A stretch of 5,244 bases of DNA from Lachnoclostridium sp. UBA933 (GCA_002293545.1 DBDL01000081.1:1-5244), one strand, 5' to 3'; counted from the stretch's first letter, positions 1 through 5,167 are shown. Made by a program: numbers and translations. The notes: generated from the sequence alone by a model not told the origin.

Positions 1-1
1 T

Positions 2-151
2 GGCGACAGTATTTTGACAACCTCCGGATTTTACGGTGTCATTATTGATTTAACGGAAGACGTTGTAATTGTAGAGTTTGGCAGCAATAAGAATTGCCGT
101 ATCCCGATGAAAAGAGAAGCGGTTGTTGAAGTTGAGAAAGCGGCAAAGTAA
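2..151 (+). CDS. yajC: Preprotein translocase accessory subunit YajC, C-terminal part
   Basis: The frame opens at the left edge and runs 49 codons to a TAA. The peptide reads GDSILTTSGFYGVI near its start, followed by a beta-rich stretch (DLTEDVVIVEFGSNKNCRIP) and MKREAVVEVEKAAK. This is the cytoplasmic C-terminal domain of YajC, which normally follows a single N-terminal membrane helix; here the helix and start codon lie outside the window. In the family, YajC associates with SecDF at the SecYEG translocon and is not essential. Sequence support is the GD-x-(I/V)-x-T-x-x-G turn and the terminal I-x-(F/M)-x-(K/R)-x-A-(I/V) strand. A strong terminator follows 46 bases later, so this is the last gene of its transcript. 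The neighbouring TIGR04086-type gene (1252-1620) supports the identification. Confidence 0.88.
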   Translation, partial: GDSILTTSGFYGVIIDLTEDVVIVEFGSNKNCRIPMKREAVVEVEKAAK

Positions 152-197
152 GGAATAAGATTCCAAACTTTACCCCAACCCTCAGCAAAGAGCCGCG

Positions 198-234
198 AAA
201 ACCCTGCCGCCCGTTAAACGGGCGGCAGGGTTTT
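198..234. terminator. Perfect 18-bp bidirectional intrinsic terminator
   Basis: Bases 198-215 are the exact reverse complement of 217-234 around a single central A at 216. The core is the GC-rich block CCCTGCCGCCC/GGGCGGCAGGG, flanked by AAAA on the left and TTTT on the right, so both strands produce a GC hairpin followed by U residues. On + it ends the yajC transcript; on - it lies about 57 bases past the PHP gene stop and would end that transcript too. The genes converge on it, which fits a shared terminator. Confidence 0.93.
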
Positions 235-290
235 GCTTTCTTAGGGTGTGCCTGAAAATTCATTCCTGTCATCTGAACACCCCAGGCGTT

Positions 291-1127
291 TCAATGTTGT
301 TCCAATGCCTCAAGCACCGTTTCCGGCACTCTCAGTGTCCCCATGCCGCTGCCCATTTCAATATGGGACTTATTGCTCCCGTGAAAATCCGATCCTCCGG
401 TAACAATCAGATCATGCTCTTTCGCAAGTTTATTTACAAACGCTTCGTCAGTTCCCTTGTTCGTAGAATACATCACTTCGATTCCTTCCAAACCCAATAT
501 TTTCAGGGCTTCACACATCTCATGAAGCTGGGAAACGGAGAATTTGTATAAAAGCGGATGAGCCAAGACAGCAATTCCGCCGTGTTTTTTAATAAGGGAT
601 ATCGCTTCCGCCGGTCCAAGATATTCACGGACTACATAATAAGGTGATTTCACGTTCAGCGGTCCATTGAATGCTTCCTCAACGGAGGCAACAGCATTCC
701 GCCGTATAAGAAAATGTGCAAAATGTGCGCGTGTGATAACATTTTCACCGCATTCGTCTAAAAGTTCCCTGTAAGTAATCGGATAACCGCCCTCGTTTAA
801 CAGGGCACACATTTTTTCATTTCGTTTGTCACGGATATCCGCAACCCTCACCAGCGTATCATTTAATTCAGAATTACGGAAATCAATATGGTAACCCAGA
901 ATATGAATTTCAGTACCCTTATAATCAACGGACAGCTCCACTCCGGGAATCACCTTTAGATCCTTACCCCCGGCGGCATTCATGATTTCGGAAACGCCCT
1001 CAATCGTATCATGATCCGTAAGCGCAATGGCGGCAAGATTCTTTTTTAAGGCATATTCCACCAGTTCGGCAGGCGTCATAGTACCGTCCGAATAACAAGA
1101 ATGAACATGTAAATCAATATATTTCAT
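291..1127 (-). CDS. PHP-domain metal-dependent phosphoesterase (TrpH/YciV-like)
   Basis: The protein has 278 residues. The ATG at 1127 is chosen because AGGAGG (1136-1141) sits 8 bases upstream and the protein then begins MKYIDLHVHSCYSDG, the canonical PHP start; a 14-residue upstream extension has no ribosome site. Visible metal ligands are H7 and H9 (LHVHS), D14, D38-H39-D40 (TDHD), E64 (PGVELS), H75/H80 (HILGYH), H135 (RAHFAH), H190 (LAHP) and D247/H249 (GGSDFHG). All expected PHP motifs are present and in order, so the enzyme should be active. Relatives include E. coli YciV/RNase AM and a Chromobacterium 3',5'-nucleoside bisphosphate phosphatase, so hydrolysis of pAp-type nucleotides or short 5' RNA ends in the cytoplasm is the likely role; the substrate here is inferred. 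The gene is monocistronic, divergent from the TIGR04086 gene and convergent with yajC. Confidence 0.9.
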   Translation of the reverse strand: MKYIDLHVHSCYSDGTMTPAELVEYALKKNLAAIALTDHDTIEGVSEIMNAAGGKDLKVIPGVELSVDYKGTEIHILGYHIDFRNSELNDTLVRVADIRDKRNEKMCALLNEGGYPITYRELLDECGENVITRAHFAHFLIRRNAVASVEEAFNGPLNVKSPYYVVREYLGPAEAISLIKKHGGIAVLAHPLLYKFSVSQLHEMCEALKILGLEGIEVMYSTNKGTDEAFVNKLAKEHDLIVTGGSDFHGSNKSHIEMGSGMGTLRVPETVLEALEQH

Positions 1128-1135
1128 TTGTAACT

Positions 1136-1141
1136 CCTCCT
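1136..1141 (-). promoter_or_regulatory. Ribosome binding site fixing the PHP gene start
   Basis: On the minus strand this reads AGGAGG, a full match to the anti-Shine-Dalgarno core, 8 bases before the ATG at 1127. It decides between that start and a longer reading frame beginning at 1169, which would place this site inside the coding region. Confidence 0.85.
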
Positions 1142-1153
1142 GACTCTCAAAAC

Positions 1154-1182
1154 AGCATAGCATAAACAAATAGTAATATCAA
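1154..1182 (-). promoter_or_regulatory. Probable sigma-A-type promoter of the PHP gene
   Basis: On the minus strand TTGATA (1177-1182) is followed after exactly 17 bases by TATGCT (1154-1159). The -35 box matches the consensus at 5 of 6 positions and the -10 box at 4 of 6. Transcription would start near 1147, giving a leader of about 20 bases that contains the AGGAGG site. The fit is reasonable but unproven. Confidence 0.45.
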
Positions 1183-1187
1183 CAGTT

Positions 1188-1220
1188 TGGCATATAAATT
1201 AAAAGTATGGCATATAAATT
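1188..1220. repeat. 13-bp direct repeat, 20-bp period, in the divergent promoter region
   Basis: TGGCATATAAATT occurs at 1188-1200 and again, identically, at 1208-1220, separated by AAAAGTA. The 20-bp period is about two helical turns, so a protein binding both copies would sit on the same DNA face. The repeat lies between the PHP promoter and the start of the TIGR04086-type gene. It could be an operator or a duplicated promoter element (each copy contains TATAAA), or a chance local duplication. No convincing -35 box pairs with either TATAAA. Confidence 0.5.
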
Positions 1221-1251
1221 TAGTAATTATGTTAATGGTAAGGGTAAAACG

Positions 1252-1620
1252 ATGAAAAAAACAGCAATGGATATTGTAAAGTATTTGTTTGTTGCCTATG
1301 TCGTAACAATGATTATATTGGCAATCATAGCTTTTCTATTATTTAAAGCAAATGTTTCGGAAGGAGTGGTAAACGGCGGGGTTGTTTTTTCATATATATT
1401 TTCTTCTTTCATTGCCGGACTTTTTTTCTGCAAGCATCAGGCGGACCGTAAGTTCTTGTGGGGAGCGCTGGTCGGTTTTCTTTATTTTGTTATTATCATG
1501 GTTGTTTCCATTATTCTGAACCGACAGTTATTTATGCAGATTCCCAATCTGTTCTCTGTCTTTACGTTATGTACGCTGGGTGGAATGATGGGCGGAATGC
1601 TGCAATCGGAAAAGAACTGA
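1252..1620 (+). CDS. TIGR04086 / YrzE-type four-helix membrane protein
   Basis: This is a 122-residue integral membrane protein. Hydrophobic segments lie at about residues 10-31, 43-60, 68-89 and 99-117, with a short positively charged N-terminus (MKKT). The stretch RKFLWGALVGFLYF and the C-terminal glycine motif LGGMMGGML are what I recognise from TIGR04086 proteins, which are about 120 residues with four helices, Firmicutes-restricted, and often encoded next to yajC; the yajC tail in this window fits. The biochemical function is unknown. The ATG at 1252 is preferred: AAGGG at 1240-1244 is 7 bases upstream, and the protein then begins with a typical MKK before the first helix. An in-frame ATG at 1207 would add 15 polar residues, has no ribosome site and falls in the direct repeat. 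In B. subtilis the pair is adjacent; here a PHP gene separates them. Confidence 0.82.
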   Translation: MKKTAMDIVKYLFVAYVVTMIILAIIAFLLFKANVSEGVVNGGVVFSYIFSSFIAGLFFCKHQADRKFLWGALVGFLYFVIIMVVSIILNRQLFMQIPNLFSVFTLCTLGGMMGGMLQSEKN

Positions 1621-1680
1621 ACGAAACTTCAGGCACTGATATATATTGCGTGGTTACTTGATGGGTATTTGCTGACAAAA

Positions 1681-1696
1681 TGAATATGCATATTCA
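1681..1696. repeat. 16-bp perfect palindrome between convergent genes
   Basis: TGAATATGCATATTCA is identical to its own reverse complement. It lies in the 84-base gap between the TIGR04086 gene and the convergent holin-like gene. As RNA it could fold into a 6-bp AT-rich hairpin, followed by TTTTG on the minus strand, so it may be a weak terminator for the holin operon. A dimeric regulator site is the alternative. No other terminator is visible in this gap. Confidence 0.4.
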
Positions 1697-1704
1697 CTCC
1701 GCAA

Positions 1705-2013
1705 TCACAAGTTTTTCTCCAGATCGTTTGTGATTTTTTTTCTGGCGATGCCAGAGAGCATATCAAGAACAGGAGAGCCCATGTAACCGGATAATGCTGT
1801 CAGGCTGGCTGTAAGAAACGGTGAAGCATTAAAATTTTTGCATAAGAAATACACTACGACCCCGACAAACATAGAAATGAATGAGCCAGCCAAGTAATAG
1901 GAAAAGCAAGTTTCCCGTTTTGGTTTTTCTTCAAATTCTGACATTCGTTTCACCAATCCACCAAACGAAGCGAGTATCATATTAATCAGCATTTCGATGT
2001 AATCAATATGCAT
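1705..2013 (-). CDS. Small holin-like membrane protein (LydA/holin superfamily III type)
   Basis: This 102-residue protein has three hydrophobic segments, at about residues 4-21, 38-57 and 66-86, and a basic tail (RKKITNDLEKNL). The pattern LASFGGLV near the N-terminus, a charged linker (EFEEKPKRE), a central helix, then LTASLTALSGYMGSPVLDML is what I know from phage holins of the LydA kind, where the S-G-x-M-G turn in the last helix is typical. Phage holins open the cytoplasmic membrane at a programmed time so an endolysin can reach the wall. The start is the ATG at 2013, with AGGAGG (2021-2026) 7 bases upstream. That site is embedded in the last codons of the sensor-like gene, only 2 bases separate the two genes, and they should be translationally coupled. 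No endolysin is encoded nearby. Family assignment is by motif only; a non-lytic membrane role is possible. Confidence 0.65.
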   Translation of the reverse strand: MHIDYIEMLINMILASFGGLVKRMSEFEEKPKRETCFSYYLAGSFISMFVGVVVYFLCKNFNASPFLTASLTALSGYMGSPVLDMLSGIARKKITNDLEKNL

Positions 2014-2015
2014 GA

Positions 2016-2651
2016 TTAGTCCTCCTCACGGTTATATTTATCCTCGTGGTGTGTATTGACCAGTTTAAGCCAGATTGTATATTCCATCATAATGAAAAGC
2101 AGCAGACCGATAATGCTGATGGGAATATTGATTCCATATGCACGAAGATCCGCTTCGACAACTTTTTTATCGACACACATAAATAAACTGTACTCATTGG
2201 ATTCATTCCGGAATGGGTGATAGTACATAATTTCTTTTGAATCTTTATATTTCGGCGTGATTTCACCATTGCTCCGGGAGGCGAAAGCGGTGTTTATAAG
2301 TTCCATGTTTTTATCATCCTGAAGTATCGCCGCAAGATAATCTTTGTCATGGTTGCTGCTGTGATAAATCTTTCCGTCCCTACCCATTAAAAATGTAATG
2401 ACGCCCTTCTTTTCGCCCAATATTTTGCAGTAAAGCTGGAGGATGTCATTGTAATATTTGACATAGGCATCTTTCGTACTTTTTAAAGATGAAATTTCAT
2501 CCATTTTTCTGGAAAACCGTTGTATCGAATCCACGTTGGTATCATAAACAAAGGTATAGGAAATATTATCTAAATATTTGAGGGAATAATTTAAAAATAC
2601 CAGGATAAAAAATAACACGACAATAGGAAGTAACAGCAAATATTTTTTCAT
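2016..2651 (-). CDS. Membrane-anchored extracytoplasmic sensor-like protein without output domain
   Basis: This 211-residue protein has a lysine-flanked N-terminal helix (about 4-22), an extracytoplasmic stretch of about 150 residues, a second helix (about 174-197) and a charged cytoplasmic tail of about 14 residues. Residues 83-170 contain FLMGRDGKIYHSSN, a later GEITPKYK and MYYHPF, then FMCVDKKVVEADLR leading into helix 2. This strand-turn-strand layout resembles Cache/PAS-like periplasmic ligand-binding domains of receptors, but no HAMP, kinase, GGDEF or methyl-accepting domain follows. The start at 2651 is supported by AAGGAG (2659-2664) 7 bases upstream. The gene is first in an operon with the holin-like gene, 2 bases apart, so it may gate or modulate that protein. 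I do not recognise the family by name; the Cache resemblance is an inference from motif shape. It could also be a lone domain split from a larger receptor. Confidence 0.72.
   Translation of the reverse strand: MKKYLLLLPIVVLFFILVFLNYSLKYLDNISYTFVYDTNVDSIQRFSRKMDEISSLKSTKDAYVKYYNDILQLYCKILGEKKGVITFLMGRDGKIYHSSNHDKDYLAAILQDDKNMELINTAFASRSNGEITPKYKDSKEIMYYHPFRNESNEYSLFMCVDKKVVEADLRAYGINIPISIIGLLLFIMMEYTIWLKLVNTHHEDKYNREED
2021..2026 (-). promoter_or_regulatory. Holin-like gene ribosome binding site embedded in sensor-gene codons
   Basis: AGGAGG on the minus strand is formed by the final glutamate/aspartate codons of the sensor-like gene and lies 7 bases before the holin-like ATG. Ribosomes finishing the first gene pass directly over it, which predicts translational coupling of the two products. 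Confidence 0.8.
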
Positions 2652-2673
2652 GAGTATTCTCCTTGTATATAAT
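2645..2673 (+). promoter_or_regulatory. Possible + strand promoter facing away from the sensor-holin operon
   Basis: A perfect TATAAT at 2668-2673 lies 17 bases after TTTTCA (2645-2650), which matches the -35 consensus at 4 of 6 positions. Transcription would begin near 2680. The element overlaps the start codon and ribosome site of the sensor-like gene on the other strand, so AT-rich composition could make it by chance. The strong terminator at 2877-2921 in the same direction makes it more credible. Confidence 0.35.
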
Positions 2674-2681
2674 TTGCAAAT

Positions 2682-2876
2682 ATGAAGATATCTCTTGAAA
2701 GCGGTCAGGAGTTATCTTCTTTAACATATGTCTTTGCATTATTATATGTTTCGGTGTATGAATTGGTACTTACCTGCCGGGATAGCTTTCAGAAATATTG
2801 CAGTGGGATATACAGGCAATATGTTGATGTGTCCGATAAAAATAAATCCTTTTTAACGATACCTATCAACATATAA
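2682..2876 (+). CDS. Doubtful small ORF, or non-coding transcript region
   Basis: This is a 64-codon frame beginning MKISLESGQELSS, with one hydrophobic stretch (about residues 14-31, LTYVFALLYVSVYELVLT) and a polar C-terminal half. It has no Shine-Dalgarno sequence: the bases upstream are the ribosome site of the opposite-strand gene. If the + promoter at 2645-2673 is real, the transcript would start about at the ATG, so translation would be leaderless. The stop codon ends at the very edge of the hairpin terminator at 2877, which gives a tidy unit of about 240 bases. I do not recognise the peptide. It could be a short membrane peptide, a decayed gene end, or just open frame inside an untranslated RNA antisense to the sensor-gene leader. 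Confidence 0.2.
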   Translation: MKISLESGQELSSLTYVFALLYVSVYELVLTCRDSFQKYCSGIYRQYVDVSDKNKSFLTIPINI

Positions 2877-2921
2877 AAACGAGAGTGTTTTCCTATTACT
2901 GATGTAAAAACACTCTCGTTT
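2877..2921. terminator. 15-bp hairpin terminator, usable on both strands
   Basis: Bases 2877-2891 pair perfectly with 2907-2921 (AAACGAGAGTGTTTT against AAAACACTCTCGTTT), leaving a 15-base loop. On + it is followed by ATTTTG and on - by a T-rich TTTATAT run, so it could stop transcripts from either side. On + it would end a transcript starting near 2680. On - it would shield the sensor-holin operon from read-through out of 2922-3356. Confidence 0.8.
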
Positions 2922-2994
2922 ATTTTGTCCATAATATTACCGTTACACAAATAATTTTGGACGTTCTTACTTCTTTATTTCATCGAAGTATCAC

Positions 2995-3099
2995 TCAAGA
3001 TTTGCAAAATTTACTGTCATAGTCCGGATTAAACGCATAGAAGTTTTTATGATTCAATTCATCTTTAACAATCTCTAAGCTTTCACCGAAGTTATCAAT
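2995..3099 (-). pseudogene. Possible C-terminal remnant of an unidentified protein
   Basis: A frame with no start codon, bounded by TAA at 3100-3102 and TGA at 2995-2997, encodes 34 residues that look protein-like: IDNFGESLEIVKDELNHKNF, then YAFNPDYDSKFCKS. The charged-helix-then-aromatic pattern with a late cysteine is suggestive of a real protein end, but I cannot name a family and a frame this short arises easily by chance. Confidence 0.22.
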
Positions 3100-3261
3100 T
3101 TAAGTAAGTGCTGTCAAAGGCTGATAGGGAGTGGGGTTGAAGAGTGCTGCGAGGAGTTGAAAAACCTACCTTTTCAAGATAAACATGCAATATCATTAAT
3201 TATCTTGACTTATTTATCATCACTGGATTTAAAAAATTATATGAAACCTCCTAAACCATGA
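3079..3261 (+). pseudogene. Possible remnant coding fragment without a start codon
   Basis: Sixty codons are open between TAA (3076-3078) and TGA (3259-3261). There is no ATG, GTG or TTG in the first fifty codons. The translation includes GVEECCEELKNLPFQDKH followed by an aliphatic segment (AISLIILTYLSSLDL) and NYMKPPKP, which has a plausible amphipathic-helix composition. It overlaps the opposite-strand fragment by 21 bases, so at most one is likely to be genuine. No family is recognised and chance is a fair explanation. Confidence 0.2.
3205..3233 (+). promoter_or_regulatory. Candidate promoter for the small gene and recombinase
   Basis: TTGACT (3205-3210, 5 of 6 consensus) is followed after 17 bases by TTTAAA (3228-3233, 4 of 6). 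It would give a leader of about 115 bases before the ATG at 3357. A second -10-like TATAAC at 3289-3294 lacks a recognisable -35 box. Confidence 0.4.
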
Positions 3262-3356
3262 AATATGCTGCAATTTCACTCATATGATTATAACAGATGG
3301 AATAGATTCAGATTCTGACACAGCAACCCTTTGTGGTGCATTATAGGAGGATCATC

Positions 3357-3518
3357 ATGGACACGATTCACTTAAAAACAGAATACACTGACATCAAGGG
3401 CATCAAGCACAAGGTAGAGCACCATATAGTATCAAACAAAGAGGATACCAGCAAGGAACAAGTGATGGAAGAACTGCGTCTTGCTTTGACAAAGTCCGGC
3501 AAACGTATTCCGGCATAG
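3357..3518 (+). CDS. Small basic protein upstream of the serine recombinase, function unknown
   Basis: This 53-residue, lysine-rich protein has no membrane segment or cysteines. The first half (MDTIHLKTEYTDIKGIKH, then KVEHHIVSNK) looks like short beta strands with alternating charged residues; the second half (SKEQVMEELRLALTKSGKR) looks like one amphipathic helix. The ATG at 3357 is chosen because AGGAGG (3345-3350) sits 6 bases upstream, which excludes an ATG at 3333. It ends 39 bases before the recombinase ATG in the same direction, so the two are probably co-transcribed. Small basic proteins next to recombinases can be directionality factors or accessory regulators; that role is only inferred from position. 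I do not recognise the family. Confidence 0.7.
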   Translation: MDTIHLKTEYTDIKGIKHKVEHHIVSNKEDTSKEQVMEELRLALTKSGKRIPA

Positions 3519-3543
3519 CAGCCGTATTAAAAATTATCATGAA

Positions 3544-3549
3544 GGGAGG
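3544..3549 (+). promoter_or_regulatory. Ribosome binding site deciding the recombinase start
   Basis: GGGAGG lies 8 bases before the ATG at 3558. A GTG in the same frame at 3549 overlaps this site and cannot use it, so the ATG is the start. Confidence 0.8.
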
Positions 3550-3557
3550 TGTGTCAA

Positions 3558-5087
3558 ATGGCTATCCTTTGTTATGCCAGACAATCGGTTGAACGTGAAA
3601 ATAGTATTAGTTGTGAAACCCAGCTTGAATACTGCAAGACTGTTATCAAACCGGATGAGCGGGACGAAAAGATTCTGACCATTGTAGATCAAGGCTGCTC
3701 GGGCGGCAATATCGATCGGGATGGCTTTCAAAAGCTGATGAAGCTGGTTCGGCGAGGCAAAGTCAGCAAGGTAATCGTCTACAAACTCGACCGTATCAGC
3801 CGTTCGCTAAACGATTTCGTGAACATACTGCAAGAGTTCAAGGCTTACAAAGTAGAATTCGTATCCTCACAGGAATCCTTTGATACATCATCCCCATACG
3901 GTGAATTAATTGTTAAGATTCTGATGATATTTGCAGAGTTTGAGAGAACATCCATTATCAATCGCATCACCCAAGCGTATGCTCATCGAAGTGAAATGGG
4001 TTTTTATATGGGGGGCAGACAGCCTTATGGATTCGAGCTTATACCGACAGTCATCAATAATATTAAAACCAAAAAGCTTAACCCTATACCTTCTGAAACG
4101 GAACAGATACGATACATATTTGAGGTATATGCATGGGAAAGTGTTTCTCTGCGAAGGCTGCTTAATCTTTTGGTAACCGAGAACAGGAAACCTCTGAACG
4201 GAAGCGATTGGACAACGTCTAAGTTATCTGCACTGCTGAAGAACCCTATTTATGTAAAGGCTGATTCTGATGTATATGAATACTATGAGAAACATGGCAC
4301 TCAAATAATAACCGATTTGTCAATGTTTACAGGGGAATATGGGGCGCAGTTATATGGACACACTAAGCATAAATCAGATGCTCCTGATTGGTCCGATATG
4401 AAGCTGGTACTTCTAACCCATGACGGTATTGTAGATTCTGATATCTGGATTAAGTGCCAGAAAAAGCTGGAAAAGAATAAACAGGTAGGCAATAGTATCA
4501 GCAATCGCACTAGTTGGCTTGCAGGTAAAATCATATGTGAGATGTGCGGACATACCATGACCACCATCAAAGGAAAGATTAATAAAAGCGGTGAAATACG
4601 GCGATACTTCAATTGCACAGGCAAGTCCCATAAAAAAAGTTGTCCGGGTACAAAGGTATCTATCTATGCCGAAGACTTAGAGAATATGGTTTATGACTGT
4701 ATCTCCGCCAAACTATCGGAATTGAAAGATACTAAGCGTATCTCCGCTAATAACAGTACAGCCGGGGTTAATGAATTGAAATTAAAACTCAAAGCAGCTG
4801 AAAAAGCAGAGAAACAGCTTGTAGACACTATGTTGTCAGGTGGTTTTAACGATGATTTGTTAGCCCTTGCCAACCAAAAGGCTGCCCAGCTTAAACGGGA
4901 CAAAGTCGCTTTGTATGACCGAATCGAAGAGTTAAAGAGTAAGGATGATGAAACTGATGTTGCAGATAATCTGGCTAGGTCATGGAAAATCGCTAATTAT
5001 AATCGAAAGAAAGAGGTTGCTATGATAATGATACATCAAATTATCATAAGTGAGAATGGTGATGCCAAAATGCTCTGGAAGATTTGA
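3558..5087 (+). CDS. Large serine recombinase (site-specific integrase)
   Basis: The protein has 509 residues, a usual length for large serine recombinases. Residues 1-150 form the resolvase-type catalytic domain: nucleophile S10 in YARQS with R8, DQGCSGG at 44-50, and the DRISR motif (D78-R82, carrying R79 and R82), then FAEFER and the long helix E. Residues 153-245 (GGRQPYGFE through LLKNPIYV) match the Recombinase domain. A zinc ribbon follows with C327/C330 (CEMC) and C353/C362 (FNC, SCPG). Residues 405-465 are a charged coiled coil, and the tail ends RKKEVAMIMIHQIIISE. All catalytic residues are intact with no frameshift. The family cuts attP and attB through a phosphoserine intermediate to integrate or excise an element; inversion is possible. 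It follows the small gene at 3357-3518. The att sites and target cannot be read from this window. Confidence 0.96.
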   Translation: MAILCYARQSVERENSISCETQLEYCKTVIKPDERDEKILTIVDQGCSGGNIDRDGFQKLMKLVRRGKVSKVIVYKLDRISRSLNDFVNILQEFKAYKVEFVSSQESFDTSSPYGELIVKILMIFAEFERTSIINRITQAYAHRSEMGFYMGGRQPYGFELIPTVINNIKTKKLNPIPSETEQIRYIFEVYAWESVSLRRLLNLLVTENRKPLNGSDWTTSKLSALLKNPIYVKADSDVYEYYEKHGTQIITDLSMFTGEYGAQLYGHTKHKSDAPDWSDMKLVLLTHDGIVDSDIWIKCQKKLEKNKQVGNSISNRTSWLAGKIICEMCGHTMTTIKGKINKSGEIRRYFNCTGKSHKKSCPGTKVSIYAEDLENMVYDCISAKLSELKDTKRISANNSTAGVNELKLKLKAAEKAEKQLVDTMLSGGFNDDLLALANQKAAQLKRDKVALYDRIEELKSKDDETDVADNLARSWKIANYNRKKEVAMIMIHQIIISENGDAKMLWKI

Positions 5088-5124
5088 AAACCGCCGGGAC
5101 GTGAAAATCCCAATGGGTTTTTTT
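5087..5124 (+). terminator. Probable terminator of the recombinase transcript
   Basis: AAAACC (5087-5092) can pair with GGTTTT (5116-5121), and inside it GGGA (5096-5099) pairs with TCCC (5108-5111) around an 8-base loop. A run of seven T follows at 5118-5124. The stem is interrupted by a small internal loop, so it is weaker than the other two terminators, but its place directly after the stop codon fits. Confidence 0.5.
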
Positions 5125-5139
5125 ATTATGAAATTATAC

Positions 5140-5167
5140 TTGAAATTATTATGATCTGTAGTATAAT
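5140..5167 (+). promoter_or_regulatory. Strong sigma-A-type promoter of the downstream ATPase gene
   Basis: TTGAAA (5140-5145) and a perfect TATAAT (5162-5167) are 16 bases apart. Transcription would start near 5174, just before the ribosome site AGAGG (5176-5180) and the ATG at 5191. The downstream gene is therefore independent of the recombinase transcript. Confidence 0.7.

Larger units (their letters stand above)
2922..3356. other. 435-base AT-rich stretch without an intact gene
   Basis: I see no complete gene here. The stretch contains two stop-bounded fragments without start codons (2995-3099 on -, 3079-3261 on +) that may be decayed coding sequence, a candidate promoter for the downstream pair (3205-3233), and the ribosome site of the small gene at 3345-3350. 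The bases around 3262-3340 show no strong hairpin or repeat. If the recombinase belongs to an inserted element, its left junction or attachment site could lie in this stretch; no matching repeat was found near 5088-5190. Confidence 0.5.

Noticed and set aside
42..272. 76-codon minus strand frame
   Set aside because: It is antisense to the yajC end and runs straight through the terminator hairpin.
244..285. GGGTGT/ACACCC and GCCTG/CAGGC complementary words downstream of the PHP gene
   Set aside because: The pairings compete with each other, have long loops and lack a U-run; the terminator at 198-234 explains termination better.
246..551. 101-codon + strand frame beginning MCLKIHSCHLN
   Set aside because: It overlaps the PHP gene C-terminus on the opposite strand, crosses its stop region, has no ribosome site and has no recognisable domain; a shadow frame.
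1458..1661. 67-codon + strand frame inside the TIGR04086 gene
   Set aside because: Out-of-frame overlap of a well-supported membrane protein with no start signal.
1683..2013. Shared 9-base word AATATGCAT at the palindrome and at the holin-like start codon
   Set aside because: Short AT-rich word, one copy inside coding sequence, with no spacing pattern to suggest a shared regulator.
4301..4631. Two minus strand frames of 107 and 72 codons inside the recombinase gene
   Set aside because: They are complements of the conserved zinc ribbon and linker coding sequence, with no ribosome sites and no recognisable domain.
3530..5048. Shared word AAATTATCAT near 3531-3540 and 5039-5048 as an attachment repeat
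   Set aside because: One copy is inside the recombinase coding sequence and the other between it and its partner gene, so they cannot bound the element; only 10 AT-rich bases.
3288..5166. Imperfect inverted words TTATAACAGAT (3288-3298) and ATCTGTAGTATAA (5154-5166) flanking the recombinase pair
   Set aside because: The match needs a 2-base insertion, one copy is part of a promoter, and serine recombinase elements do not have terminal inverted repeats; most likely chance in AT-rich DNA.
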